A program made the position numbers and the translations under genes. From Flavobacteriales bacterium (lineage in GTDB: Bacteria > Bacteroidota > Bacteroidia > Flavobacteriales_D > Crocinitomicaceae): a DNA stretch of 64,000 bases. This document shows positions 36,973-46,035 of the stretch, one piece after another (the first letter of the stretch is position 1; every line of letters begins with the position of its first letter). The notes beneath the pieces were generated by a model that worked only from the letters and a program-made list of their open reading frames with translations, was not told where the DNA came from and ran no database searches. The stretch lies in NCBI GenBank assembly GCA_947475095.1, contig CANJLG010000012.1:1-64000 (forward strand). The letters run 5' to 3'.

Positions 36973-38279
36973 TATCCTATCCTAGTAATATCGGCACCAA
37001 TGTTTCGAAGACGAATTTCGATATCTTGATATCCTCTATCTATTTGTTCGATATTATGAATCGTACTTTTTCCTTTTGCAGATAGCGCAGCAATTAATAA
37101 AGACACTCCTGCGCGAATATCGGGAGATGTCATACTGATACCTTTCAAAGAATGTTCTCTATTCATTCCGATAACTGTTGCTCTATGGGGATCACAAAGA
37201 ATAATTTGAGCGCCCATATCGATTAATTTATCTACAAAAAACAAACGAGATTCAAACATTTTCTGATGAATAAGGACAGAACCTTTAGCTTGTGTGGCAA
37301 CAACTAAGATAATGGACAATAAATCTGGTGTAAACCCCGGCCAAGGTGCATCATAAATGGTTAATATAGATCCATCGATAAAGGTATCAATTTCATAATT
37401 TTCTTGAGCTGGAACATAGATGTCATCTCCACGTCGTTCTAGTTTAATTCCTAACCTTCTAAAAACATTCGGAATAACACCCAGATTTTCCCAACTAACA
37501 TCTTTAATAGTAATTTCAGATTTAGTCATTGCTGCTAAACCGATGAAGCTACCAATTTCAATCATATCAGGTAAAATTCGATGAAAGCAGCCACCTAATT
37601 CTTTCACCCCTTCAATATGCAACATATTGGAGGCAATTCCAGAAATCTTAGCGCCCATTGAATTCAACATTTTACATAATTGCTGAATGTAGGGCTCACA
37701 GGCAGCGTTATAAAAAGTTGTTTTTCCCTCTGCAAGTACGGCTGCCATAAGAATATTAGCTGTACCCGTTACGGAAGCTTCATCTAAGTGAATAAAGGTC
37801 CCCTTTAATTTTTTTGCTTCTACCGAATAAAAATGTTCCCCTGCATCGTAATTAAACTTAGCACCGAGCAAAGCAAATCCTTCAAAATGGGTATCAAGCC
37901 TTCTCCGTCCGATTTTATCGCCACCAGGCTTAGGTATAAATCCTCTGCCATAACGTGCTAAAAGCGGACCAACAATCATAATGGAGCCCCTTAAAGAAGA
38001 TGCGCGTTTTTTAAAGTCCTCACTTTCTAAATAATCAAAGTTGATTTCCTTCGCTTGAAAAATATACGTTCCTTTTTCGACTTTTTCTACCTTAACTCCC
38101 ATCGCTTGAAGCAAGGATATAAGCTTGTTCACATCAATAATATCTGGAACATTAGAAATCGTTACTTTTTCGGATGTTAACAATGGAGCGCACAATACTT
38201 GTAGGGCTTCATTCTTTGCTCCTTGAGGCCTTAGTTCGCCTTTTAATGCTTTACCACCAATTATTTCAAAAGATGCCAT
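36972..38279 (-). CDS. murA: UDP-GlcNAc 1-carboxyvinyltransferase with Asp in place of the catalytic-loop Cys
   Basis: A 435-residue enolpyruvyl transferase that adds enolpyruvate from PEP to UDP-GlcNAc, the first committed step of peptidoglycan synthesis. The active site Lys22/Asn23 (QGAKNEAL) and Arg97 (SSLRGSI) are present. The mobile loop reads KPGGDKIGRRRLDTH, so the position of E. coli Cys115 is Asp121. This natural Cys-to-Asp form is known from Mycobacterium and Chlamydia and gives fosfomycin resistance; I recall it also in Bacteroidota. Coupled to tlpA and 3 bases after DUF4290. Confidence 0.95.
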   Translation of the reverse strand: MASFEIIGGKALKGELRPQGAKNEALQVLCAPLLTSEKVTISNVPDIIDVNKLISLLQAMGVKVEKVEKGTYIFQAKEINFDYLESEDFKKRASSLRGSIMIVGPLLARYGRGFIPKPGGDKIGRRRLDTHFEGFALLGAKFNYDAGEHFYSVEAKKLKGTFIHLDEASVTGTANILMAAVLAEGKTTFYNAACEPYIQQLCKMLNSMGAKISGIASNMLHIEGVKELGGCFHRILPDMIEIGSFIGLAAMTKSEITIKDVSWENLGVIPNVFRRLGIKLERRGDDIYVPAQENYEIDTFIDGSILTIYDAPWPGFTPDLLSIILVVATQAKGSVLIHQKMFESRLFFVDKLIDMGAQIILCDPHRATVIGMNREHSLKGISMTSPDIRAGVSLLIAALSAKGKSTIHNIEQIDRGYQDIEIRLRNIGADITRIG

Positions 38280-38282
38280 GAC

Positions 38283-38912
38283 TTATTTTTTAATAAATTT
38301 CTTTTTTTGTTTATGCTTGAAATTTGTCGGCTTATTGAATTTTTTATTCAATCCCATTTCCCTTAATAATGTACTCGTGCTAACTAATTCATCTGGATTT
38401 TCAAGAACCAGTTGACCTTTCGATAACTCTTTCAAATGATCTGCAATTACGTTATTCTCGACCGCATCATTATTATGAGCGAGGTAAAGCTTTTTCATAA
38501 AATTAGCCATTGAATTCTTCAGGTATTCTTTTTCCTTCGGATCTGTAATTAAGGCAGAATCAGTTAAAATTTGTTGAGTATATTTTCCATAATGGCCGAA
38601 TCGTATTTCTCCTTTTGGATAAGCCATAATTTGAGGCTTTTCCATCAAAGCTTCAGGAAGCGGAATTTCATAAGGAGAATCAACATCCAATTTAAAATCA
38701 GACATTACAAAAAGATGCGTCCACAGTTTATGACGATAATCGTCAACATCCCTTAAATGCGGATTTAACTGGCCCATTACTTCAATAATCGCGATAGATG
38801 CACGATTACGTTCTTTTCTATCACTAATTTCCATGGCATGAGAAATCATGTTTTGCACATTTCTGCCATATTCGGGGAGAATTAATTTTCCCCTTGTTGT
38901 GTTATATTCCAT
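38283..38912 (-). CDS. DUF4290 protein
   Basis: A 209-residue Bacteroidota-specific protein: TTRGKLILPEYGRNVQNMI near the N-terminus and the MGQLNPHLRDVDDYRHKLWTHL stretch are conserved family landmarks; the C-terminus is strongly basic (KFNKPTNFKHKQKKKFIKK). No function is established. It lies 3 bases upstream of murA and 2 bases downstream of purL, so it is tightly co-translated. The constant pairing with murA suggests a role in envelope or growth control. Confidence 0.88.
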   Translation of the reverse strand: MEYNTTRGKLILPEYGRNVQNMISHAMEISDRKERNRASIAIIEVMGQLNPHLRDVDDYRHKLWTHLFVMSDFKLDVDSPYEIPLPEALMEKPQIMAYPKGEIRFGHYGKYTQQILTDSALITDPKEKEYLKNSMANFMKKLYLAHNNDAVENNVIADHLKELSKGQLVLENPDELVSTSTLLREMGLNKKFNKPTNFKHKQKKKFIKK

Positions 38913-38914
38913 AA

Positions 38915-41158
38915 TTAATTTTTATTATCTAACATATTACCCAATGCATTTTGAAAGATTGCTTTTGCTTCACTTATAAAACCAAAATGTTCCTCATCCA
39001 CTTGCATTTTTCCTTTAGTCACATGCCCCAACAAGGTAATATTCACATTCACACTCAACATGAATTCAATGAATTGCACTTCCATTTCTTCGGTTAAAGT
39101 TACCACTACTCTACCCTGTCCCTCGCCAAACAAAAAGGAATCTTCGCGAATTTCAGCATCGGTTACGATATCAAATCCAAGGTCTTGCGGAATTGACATT
39201 TCAACTAAAGTAACATATAAGCCGCCATCTGAAACATCATGAGCAGCGTTAATTAATTTATTTTCAATCAGCCCTTGCACAGCTTTTTGCATTTCGAATT
39301 CCTTTTCCAGATTAAAGTATGGCGCTGGTGATTCTTTAATTCCAAGGTAAGTCGCGAGATATTCCGAAGAAGAAATGTCGTTTGTATAATCGCCTACTAA
39401 GAAAATTAGATCTCCTTTCTTTTTAAAGTCCAGGGTCATAACATTATCAACATTAGGCACAATTCCAATCATTCCAATTGTAGGAGTTGGGAATACGGGC
39501 ACTTCTTTCCCTTTAATATTTGATTGATTATAGAATGAAACATTTCCACCTGTAACTGGTGTTTCAAATTTTAAGCAAGCAGCACTCATTCCTTTTATAG
39601 CACCAACAAACTGCCAGTAGCATTCTGGGTTGTACGGATTTCCAAAATTAAGACAATTGGTAACAGCAGAGGGAATACCACCAGAACACACAATATTTCT
39701 TGCCGCTTCAGAAACAGCAATCATGGTTCCAATTTCAGGATCAGCATTTACAAATCTAGCATTACAATCGACTGTCAAGCTGAGCCCTTTTTCTGTCCCT
39801 TTTATGAAAACAATTGCTGCATCCGAAGGTCTGTTAGTGGTCATAGTTGCCGTTCCTACCATGGAATCATACTGTTCATAGATCCATTTTTTAGAAGCAA
39901 TATTTGGAAGGCCTAACAATGCGAAACCAACTTCTTTAAGATCCTTTGGTTTTTGAACATTATTTATATTGAATTTTTTAAATTCTTGATAATAAGCGGG
40001 TTCAGAAAACTCACGTTTATATTGTGGTGCACCGCCACCGAGTACGAGAGATTCAGCAGGTACATCACCAACCAATTCGCCGTGCATATAATAACATATT
40101 CGTCCAGTATCCGTTACATGGCCAATTTCTTCAGCATGCAAATCCCATTTATCAAAAATTGCTTTAACGGTTTCTTCTTCTCCTTTTTTAACAACGACGA
40201 GCATTCTTTCCTGCGATTCAGAGAGCAAGATTTCGTAAGGAAGCATATTTTGTTGTCGAGTTGGTACTTTATCGAGATAAATCTCCATTCCGACATTTCC
40301 AGCTGCTGACATTTCACAAGTAGAACACGTTATACCTGCGGCACCCATATCTTGCATCCCAACAATAGCATTCGTAGTGGAAAGTTCCATAGTAGCTTCG
40401 AGTAATAATTTTTCCATAAATGGATCACCCACTTGCACGGATGGTAAATCATTAGCCGAATCTTCCGTAATATCTTTTGAAGCAAATGCCGCTCCTGCGA
40501 TTCCATCTTTACCCGTAGCAGAACCAACAATAAACACAGGATTACCCGGACCTTTGGCTGTAGCAGAAATTATTTTTTTAGTGTCGATGATTCCTGCGGA
40601 GAATGCATTGACAAGAGGATTGGTATTATAACATTCATCAAAGAAGACCTCACCACCAACAATAGGAATACCAAAGGCATTACCATAATCGCCAATTCCT
40701 TTCACTACTCCTTTGACCAACCATTTTGTTTTCGCCTCCTTTATATCACCAAAACGCAACGAGTTGAGTTGAGCGATTGGTCTTGCTCCCATGGTAAAAA
40801 TATCCCTATTAATCCCACCAACACCCGTTGCAGCACCTTGATATGGTTCTAAAGCACTGGGATGATTATGTGATTCTATTTTAAAAACACAGCCCAATCC
40901 TCCACCGATATCAACTAAGCCAGCATTTTCTTCGCCAGCTTTCACTAACATATGTGGGCCATCTTTCGGCAAGGTTTTGAGCCAAAGAATTGAATTTTTA
41001 TATGAACAATGCTCTGACCACATCACTGAATAAATTGCTGTTTCGGTAAAGTTTGGTGTACGCCCAAGGATTTCCTTAATCATTTCAAACTCATCAGCAC
41101 GCAATCCCAATTCGATTGCTTGATCAATGGTGGCTTCTATTTGCAAGGTGTTTTTCAT
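38915..41158 (-). CDS. purL: Phosphoribosylformylglycinamidine synthase subunit PurL (small type)
   Basis: A 747-residue ATP-dependent FGAM synthetase of purine synthesis, converting FGAR and ammonia to FGAM; it lacks the glutaminase domain, so PurQ and PurS must lie elsewhere. The start is the ATG at 41158 ([10 protein letters not shown]); the longer frame lacks an ATG. Landmarks: [31 protein letters not shown], and [20 protein letters not shown] -7 element and a perfect palindrome sit upstream, suggesting purine control. First gene of the purL-DUF4290-murA-tlpA operon. Confidence 0.95.
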   Translation of the reverse strand: MKNTLQIEATIDQAIELGLRADEFEMIKEILGRTPNFTETAIYSVMWSEHCSYKNSILWLKTLPKDGPHMLVKAGEENAGLVDIGGGLGCVFKIESHNHPSALEPYQGAATGVGGINRDIFTMGARPIAQLNSLRFGDIKEAKTKWLVKGVVKGIGDYGNAFGIPIVGGEVFFDECYNTNPLVNAFSAGIIDTKKIISATAKGPGNPVFIVGSATGKDGIAGAAFASKDITEDSANDLPSVQVGDPFMEKLLLEATMELSTTNAIVGMQDMGAAGITCSTCEMSAAGNVGMEIYLDKVPTRQQNMLPYEILLSESQERMLVVVKKGEEETVKAIFDKWDLHAEEIGHVTDTGRICYYMHGELVGDVPAESLVLGGGAPQYKREFSEPAYYQEFKKFNINNVQKPKDLKEVGFALLGLPNIASKKWIYEQYDSMVGTATMTTNRPSDAAIVFIKGTEKGLSLTVDCNARFVNADPEIGTMIAVSEAARNIVCSGGIPSAVTNCLNFGNPYNPECYWQFVGAIKGMSAACLKFETPVTGGNVSFYNQSNIKGKEVPVFPTPTIGMIGIVPNVDNVMTLDFKKKGDLIFLVGDYTNDISSSEYLATYLGIKESPAPYFNLEKEFEMQKAVQGLIENKLINAAHDVSDGGLYVTLVEMSIPQDLGFDIVTDAEIREDSFLFGEGQGRVVVTLTEEMEVQFIEFMLSVNVNITLLGHVTKGKMQVDEEHFGFISEAKAIFQNALGNMLDNKN

Positions 41159-41175
41159 ACGTAATTTTAGCGATA

Positions 41176-41204
41176 CAAAATTAACGATTATATTGTACAA
41201 TATA
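41176..41204 (-). promoter_or_regulatory. purL promoter region with 16-base palindrome
   Basis: On the minus strand a TAATTTTG -7 element (41183-41176) lies 17 bases before the purL ATG. Just upstream is the perfect palindrome TATATTGTACAATATA (41189-41204), placed where a repressor would block polymerase. It is a candidate operator; the regulator is unknown. Confidence 0.45.
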
Positions 41205-41416
41205 GAGAAACTAACCGGATTTAATACATATTTATTCTGATCTAAACTAACAAAAGAAGAAAAGATAAAATGGATTAAATTAGCAAATTAAGAAGCATTG
41301 ACATAATGAAAGACTACAGACAAATTATATTTGTAAATCCTGCAACCTTTCTATGGGCCTTTAATTTTGGGTAGAAATCAATTAAGAAAAAACGACGTTT
41401 GTTTTTCTTTCAAGAA

Positions 41417-41632
41417 TCAATGTCCTTCACAATGGACTACATAAGTTCCTGTTGTATCGGTAAATGATCCTAGCGTCTCTAGGTCTTCTAAAGCATCGCC
41501 ACAAAATTCTCCCAAAACAACTTCTAGTCCGCCTTTGTCATAGTGACATTCAGAACATTGATTCTTTTTGCAAGAACTGGTTAATGCAACAAATGAAATT
41601 GCTGCGGCAAATAATATAAGGTTAGTTTTCAT
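41417..41632 (-). CDS. Small Cys/His-rich lipoprotein coupled to the TonB receptor
   Basis: A 71-residue lipoprotein: signal (ILFAAAISFVALTSSC, lipobox at Cys21) and a 50-residue mature part with Cys26, Cys29 and His30 in KKNQCSECHYD, Cys44 and a terminal HCEGH (Cys68, His71). The pattern suggests metal binding. Its start overlaps the receptor stop by 11 bases, so it is made with the receptor. I do not know the family. With the linked Fur/Zur-type regulator, a surface zinc- or other metal-handling role is reasonable but unproven. Confidence 0.7.
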   Translation of the reverse strand: MKTNLILFAAAISFVALTSSCKKNQCSECHYDKGGLEVVLGEFCGDALEDLETLGSFTDTTGTYVVHCEGH

Positions 41633-43868
41633 TGTTTTTGGTTTTTAGTTTATAATTAATCAAATAGTTAAAAGATAGGTATATGCTTCTGCCAGGAGAT
41701 GGCATACTTATATTTTTTAAACGGGAAAGATGATCGATGTAGTTTGCATTAAATATGTTTCTAACACCAATATTTAGCGTCAGCTGCTCGGTTCTACCAA
41801 ACGAAATGAGCATTCCTAGGTCAAATAAATGATATAAATTCGATGGGGTTTCATTAAAAGCGACCTCATTTTGAGCGCCAAGTAAAGTGGATTGCAAGTG
41901 CAAATCTTTGAGACGTATCTTTTTCCCTAATTCAAATTCGTATTTGAGGGAATTCATTAATCTTGGCTGGGGAATTAAGGAAACCGAACTATCATTTCCT
42001 GTAAAGGGTCGAATGTAGGATGCAGCTATTTCCCAGTGTAATTTATGGGCGAAATGTGGATGAAAATGATAAGCGATATCACCTCCTAGAAACAAAACCT
42101 TTTGAGCTTGCTGATAGATAAAAACGGGCATTCCACCAACCATTGAATCAATGGGTTGAATAAAAATATAATTATCGATAAGGTTAGCAAACGGATTTAA
42201 AGTAAGGGCACCATGCTCTTGGTTGTGTTCAAATGTGATATCAAGCTGAACAGCCTTTTCCGAAATTAAATTTCTATTCCCTATTTCATAGCGCAACGCA
42301 CCATGATGATATCCATCGGATAGTAATTCCGTTAAATGAGGAGCTCGATAACCTGTCGAAAAATTAGTTCTAAATATAAATTCGTTTTTAGAAAATACGG
42401 CTCCTACACTTCCATTTAATCCACTGTAATTGAAATCTGTAAGTCCATATAAACTTTCATCAATTCCAAAAATTGTTCTTAAGTCGTAACGAACCCCTGA
42501 TTGCAACACCCAAAATCCTTTGCTCCACGTAACTGTTGAATAAACACCGAAGTCAAAAGTATTGGAATTAGGAATCAAGGTATCGGAAGCATTAGCAGCA
42601 TTTCTATTGAGCTGAAACATGCTTTGAGTTCCTGTAATCCATTTCAAAGTGTCCCATTTTTTAACAGAGAATTTGGTGTTTACTATAAAATTTTGGAGAA
42701 GCATGCTTAAAGAGGGAACGGTAAACTTTTCGTCGTATTCTATCAACCTATTGGCAGTATAACCCATTAGTAGCTGTACATCCATATTTTTCCTATACCA
42801 ATTGGATGTTTGATGGGCGAGGTAATTGCGAAAAAATTGAGAAGGCAGTGAATACCTTCGTGATTGTAATTCAACTTGAAAAGATGCTGGAGTTGCCAAT
42901 GAGTCATGTGTATGTCCAGGAATCCCAGCAATGCTATGATCCATAATCATACGCCATTGATGCAAGCTTTTTTTTCCTTTAAAAGAAATACTCCCCTTCA
43001 TGGCGAGTGAATTAAAACGAGAATTCTTTGCGAATAGTCCGCTAGGGATTTGAAAATCGGCATGGTTGGCGTAACTACCTCCCAATAACCACCTCCAGTT
43101 TCTATAAGACTGTTTAATTAAAAGACGAGATTCTGCTCCCATGGTGTTTTGATTGAGGTTTGTTTGAAATTGTACCTCAGCGGTATTTACAGCAGCAAAT
43201 GGAACATCTAAAAGGGAAACCACACCTCCCAAGGCATCTGCACCATATATTAAACTAGCAGGTCCTTTAATTACCTCTGCCGTACCAATACCTAATTCTG
43301 ATAATCCCATACCATGATCACCCCCCCACTGTTGTCCCTCTAAACGAAGTCCATTAACCAAGGTAATTACGCGCATTCCTTGCATTCCTCGCACAACAGG
43401 TTTAGAGATGCCATTTCCCAATGAAGATGAATAAACACCTGGAATTCGACCGATTAATTCACCAAGGTTTAAGGCAGGAATTTGGTTTAAATCGTTAATT
43501 TTTCGCGATTCAATGTGGAAAGGATTTTTGTTTTGGGTTACAGTAGAACCACTTGACACCGTAACTTCTTGCAAATCTAAATGCATTGGGCTTAGCGTAA
43601 TTACAAGAGAAGGCGTAATCACTATTTTTTGCAAAATACTTTTATACCCTGTGGCTAAAATCCGAATTTGACACGATTTCATGTCATTTTCAAAAATGGT
43701 TATTTTACCAAAATCATTAGTTTTAAAACTTTGATCGGTCTCCAAAATAAAAAGTTGGGCGCCTATGATTGGCTCTTTAGTCTTTTCATCTAACAAGGTA
43801 ATTTCTACCCCTTGAGCGAAAGAGAAACTGGAGACTAAACCTAAAAAAATCAAGAAAATACATTTCAT
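41622..43868 (-). CDS. TonB-dependent outer-membrane receptor, probably for metal uptake
   Basis: A 748-residue receptor: signal peptide (1-18), a CarbopepD-like domain (about 20-100), a TonB-box-like LQEVTVSSGS, a plug (about 105-215) with VRGMQGMRVITLVNGLRLEGQQWGGDHG, and a 22-strand barrel. The EGQQWGGDHG stretch resembles plugs of zinc-type receptors (ZnuD-like) that I know, and the adjoining regulator and operator fit this. IPGHTHDS is a His-bearing external loop. It is divergent from the Fur-like gene. Cargo zinc is inference; copper or manganese is possible. Confidence 0.85.
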   Translation of the reverse strand: MKCIFLIFLGLVSSFSFAQGVEITLLDEKTKEPIIGAQLFILETDQSFKTNDFGKITIFENDMKSCQIRILATGYKSILQKIVITPSLVITLSPMHLDLQEVTVSSGSTVTQNKNPFHIESRKINDLNQIPALNLGELIGRIPGVYSSSLGNGISKPVVRGMQGMRVITLVNGLRLEGQQWGGDHGMGLSELGIGTAEVIKGPASLIYGADALGGVVSLLDVPFAAVNTAEVQFQTNLNQNTMGAESRLLIKQSYRNWRWLLGGSYANHADFQIPSGLFAKNSRFNSLAMKGSISFKGKKSLHQWRMIMDHSIAGIPGHTHDSLATPASFQVELQSRRYSLPSQFFRNYLAHQTSNWYRKNMDVQLLMGYTANRLIEYDEKFTVPSLSMLLQNFIVNTKFSVKKWDTLKWITGTQSMFQLNRNAANASDTLIPNSNTFDFGVYSTVTWSKGFWVLQSGVRYDLRTIFGIDESLYGLTDFNYSGLNGSVGAVFSKNEFIFRTNFSTGYRAPHLTELLSDGYHHGALRYEIGNRNLISEKAVQLDITFEHNQEHGALTLNPFANLIDNYIFIQPIDSMVGGMPVFIYQQAQKVLFLGGDIAYHFHPHFAHKLHWEIAASYIRPFTGNDSSVSLIPQPRLMNSLKYEFELGKKIRLKDLHLQSTLLGAQNEVAFNETPSNLYHLFDLGMLISFGRTEQLTLNIGVRNIFNANYIDHLSRLKNISMPSPGRSIYLSFNYLINYKLKTKNNEN

Positions 43869-43890
43869 TTTTTTCTACTAATTTTTATTT

Positions 43891-43939
43891 GCAACTTTGA
43901 TGCGATTACAAACATACTACAATTATGCAACATTGTTGC
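43891..43939. promoter_or_regulatory. Shared operator region between TonB receptor and Fur-family regulator
   Basis: Two related sites lie here: the perfect palindrome GCAACATTGTTGC (43927-43939) and the imperfect GCAACTTTGATGC (43891-43903). Between them is the receptor's -7 candidate TATGTTTG (43916-43909, minus strand). Placement on both sides of a promoter suits repression by a dimeric Fur-family protein that also controls itself. Confidence 0.6.
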
Positions 43940-43954
43940 GTTTATAAAAAAATA

Positions 43955-44347
43955 ATGGCAATAATTAGAAATACAATAGCAAAAAAGGCAGTTTTTGAAA
44001 TTATACAAGTCAATAAAACGGCCATGAGTCAAACTGAAATATTTGCCAAGGTAAACAACATTTGCGACCGAGTAACAGTGTATCGAATTTTAGAACGTTT
44101 AGTGAAGGAAATGAAAATCCATAAAATTGTCAATGTTAACGGCGTAATTAACTATGCTCCATGCAATTCATGCTCGCACGAGCAGCACGTGCACCATGAT
44201 CATCTTCATTTTAGCTGTACCAATTGTAAAAAACTAACCTGTATTTCAGACAATCACATCGAACTTAATATTCCATCAAACTATCAAGTATCTGAAGTTT
44301 TTTTAACAGTTTCTGGTATATGTCCGGAGTGCTTGATTATTACGTAA
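43955..44347 (+). CDS. Fur-family metalloregulator, Zur-like
   Basis: About 130 residues from the ATG at 43955; an ATG at 43925 would lie inside the operator palindrome, so the second start is preferred. The winged helix covers about 1-75 (KVNNICDRVTVYRILERLVKEM is the recognition part). The C-terminal dimer/metal domain has SHEQHVHHDHLHFSCTNCKK with clustered His, plus paired CxxC motifs (SCTNC and ICPEC) for a structural zinc. This is the pattern of Zur or PerR-like regulators; divergence from the receptor supports Zur. Confidence 0.88.
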   Translation: MAIIRNTIAKKAVFEIIQVNKTAMSQTEIFAKVNNICDRVTVYRILERLVKEMKIHKIVNVNGVINYAPCNSCSHEQHVHHDHLHFSCTNCKKLTCISDNHIELNIPSNYQVSEVFLTVSGICPECLIIT

Positions 44348-44389
44348 GGAACTCCTGAATTAACTAGTATTGTGAGTAAAAAGCTATGG

Positions 44390-44514
44390 GAGTGCTTATC
44401 TCGATACAACCCCAGCAAGCTGTGTCCACTCGATAAGCTTTCTAGGAGCCCACCGAGTGCTTATCTCGATACAACCCCAGCAAGCTGTGTCCACTCGATA
44501 AGCTTTCTAGGAGC
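44390..44514. repeat. Tandem duplication of a 65-base unit with hairpin
   Basis: Two units with a 65-base period: 44390-44449 and 44455-44514 are identical over 60 bases, beginning GAGTGCTTATCTCGATACAA. Each unit carries a short inverted pair GCTTATC/GATAAGC. Immediately downstream, GCTAGCC (44513-44519) and GGCTAGC (44550-44556) form another stem. The region between the regulator and lpdA (293 bases) holds no credible gene; a reading frame through the repeat is an accident of the duplication. Confidence 0.85.
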
Positions 44515-44590
44515 TAGCCAAGTGTTCCGACGTAGGAGGAATGTATCGAGGCTAGCGAAAACGATTTTGAAAGTGATTCCTACTTATCAA

Positions 44591-44620
44591 TTGCACCTTC
44601 CGCTTTTTTAATTAATTTTG
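44591..44620 (+). promoter_or_regulatory. Promoter of lpdA
   Basis: TTG (44591-44593), a 19-base spacer and TAATTTTG (44613-44620), matching the TAnnTTTG type. It ends 20 bases before the ATG. Confidence 0.5.
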
Positions 44621-44640
44621 TTTCCTTAAAACAAAGCAAT

Positions 44641-46032
44641 ATGAATTATGATATCATTGTAGTTGGAAGTGGTCCTGGTGGATACGTTACTGCTATTCGA
44701 GCTTCTCAGTTAGGTCTTAAAACTGCCATTGTTGAACGCGAATCTCTAGGTGGAGTATGCTTGAATTGGGGCTGTATCCCAACCAAAGCCTTGATCAAAA
44801 GCGCTAATGTATTCGAATACCTAAACCATGCAAGTGACTATGGTATATCGGTTAAAGACGTGAAAGCGGATTTTACTGCCATGGTAAAACGAAGCCGGGA
44901 TGTTGCCGATGGAATGAGCAACGGTATCCAATTCTTGATGAAAAAAAATAAAATTGATGTCTTAAAAGGCACAGGGAAAATCGCAGCAGGGAAATCGGTT
45001 ATCGTTACAGATGATGCTGGCGTTTCAACTACCTATGTTGCAGGAAAAGGGCTTATCATTGCTACCGGATCTCGTTCACGCGAATTACCCAATCTTCCTC
45101 AAGATGGCACAAAAATAATTGGTTATCGTCAAGCGATGACATTGGCCACTCAACCGAAACGCCTTGTTGTTGTCGGTTCCGGAGCTATTGGTGTTGAATT
45201 TGCCTATTTTTATAATGCCATCGGCACTGAGGTTACTGTTGTTGAATATTTACCAAACATTGTTCCGGTTGAAGACGAAGATATATCTAAGCAATTAGAA
45301 AAATCATTCAAAAAAGCAGGAATTAAGATTATGACTAATTCTTCTGTTGAGCACGTAGATACCAGTGGTAGCGATTGCGTTGTAACTATAAAAACAGAAA
45401 AGGGTGAAGAGAAAATTTCATGTGACGTGGTCCTTTCCGCGGTTGGAATACAAGCTAACCTAGAAAATATAGGATTAGAAGATGTCGGAATTGTTGTTGA
45501 TAAAGGACGAATATTAGTTGATGAATACTACCAAACAAATATACCTGGCTATTATGCTATAGGCGATATCGTTCCAGGACCTGCCTTAGCACACGTTGCC
45601 TCAGCAGAAGGAATCATTTGTGTAGAGAAAATTGCTGGTCATCATCCTGCCCCATTGAATTATGGAAACATCCCAGGATGCACCTATTGTTCGCCAGAAG
45701 TAGCATCGGTAGGAATGACAGAAAAAGCAGCAAAAGCAGCAGGATTTGAAGTAAAAATAGGAAAGTTTCCTTTTTCTGCCTCAGGTAAAGCAAGTGCAGC
45801 TGGAACAAAAGATGGCTTTGTAAAATTAATTTTCGATGCTAAATACGGTGAATTATTAGGAGGACACATGATCGGTGCAAACGTTACTGAAATGGTAGCA
45901 GAATTAGTCGCTGTTCGTAAACTAGAAACTACTGGCGAAGAATTGATTAAAACCGTTCACCCCCACCCTACTATGTCTGAAGCCATTATGGAGGCAGCAG
46001 CAGCAGCTTATGGGGAGGTAATACACCTATAA
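44641..46032 (+). CDS. lpdA: Dihydrolipoyl dehydrogenase (E3)
   Basis: A 463-residue flavoprotein that re-oxidises dihydrolipoamide for 2-oxoacid dehydrogenase complexes. FAD-binding GSGPGGYVTAIRA at residues 9-21; the redox disulfide in GGVCLNWGCIPTK (Cys40, Cys45); NAD-binding VVVGSGAIGVEFAYF; and the C-terminal active His in HPHPTMSEAIMEAA. Complete and of normal length. It could serve the branched-chain E1 at 25494 as well as pyruvate and 2-oxoglutarate complexes. The next gene follows after only 3 bases. Confidence 0.96.
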   Translation: MNYDIIVVGSGPGGYVTAIRASQLGLKTAIVERESLGGVCLNWGCIPTKALIKSANVFEYLNHASDYGISVKDVKADFTAMVKRSRDVADGMSNGIQFLMKKNKIDVLKGTGKIAAGKSVIVTDDAGVSTTYVAGKGLIIATGSRSRELPNLPQDGTKIIGYRQAMTLATQPKRLVVVGSGAIGVEFAYFYNAIGTEVTVVEYLPNIVPVEDEDISKQLEKSFKKAGIKIMTNSSVEHVDTSGSDCVVTIKTEKGEEKISCDVVLSAVGIQANLENIGLEDVGIVVDKGRILVDEYYQTNIPGYYAIGDIVPGPALAHVASAEGIICVEKIAGHHPAPLNYGNIPGCTYCSPEVASVGMTEKAAKAAGFEVKIGKFPFSASGKASAAGTKDGFVKLIFDAKYGELLGGHMIGANVTEMVAELVAVRKLETTGEELIKTVHPHPTMSEAIMEAAAAAYGEVIHL

Positions 46033-46035
46033 AAT

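Noticed and set aside
41384-41411. A terminator after the small lipoprotein gene
   Set aside because: There is an AAGAAAAA/TTTTTCTT pairing with a T-run, but the stem is almost all A-T and has a bulge, so it is too weak to call.
44372-44611. A 79-codon frame across the tandem repeat before lpdA
   Set aside because: Its protein sequence is simply the 65-base unit read twice with a shift; no RBS or known domain.
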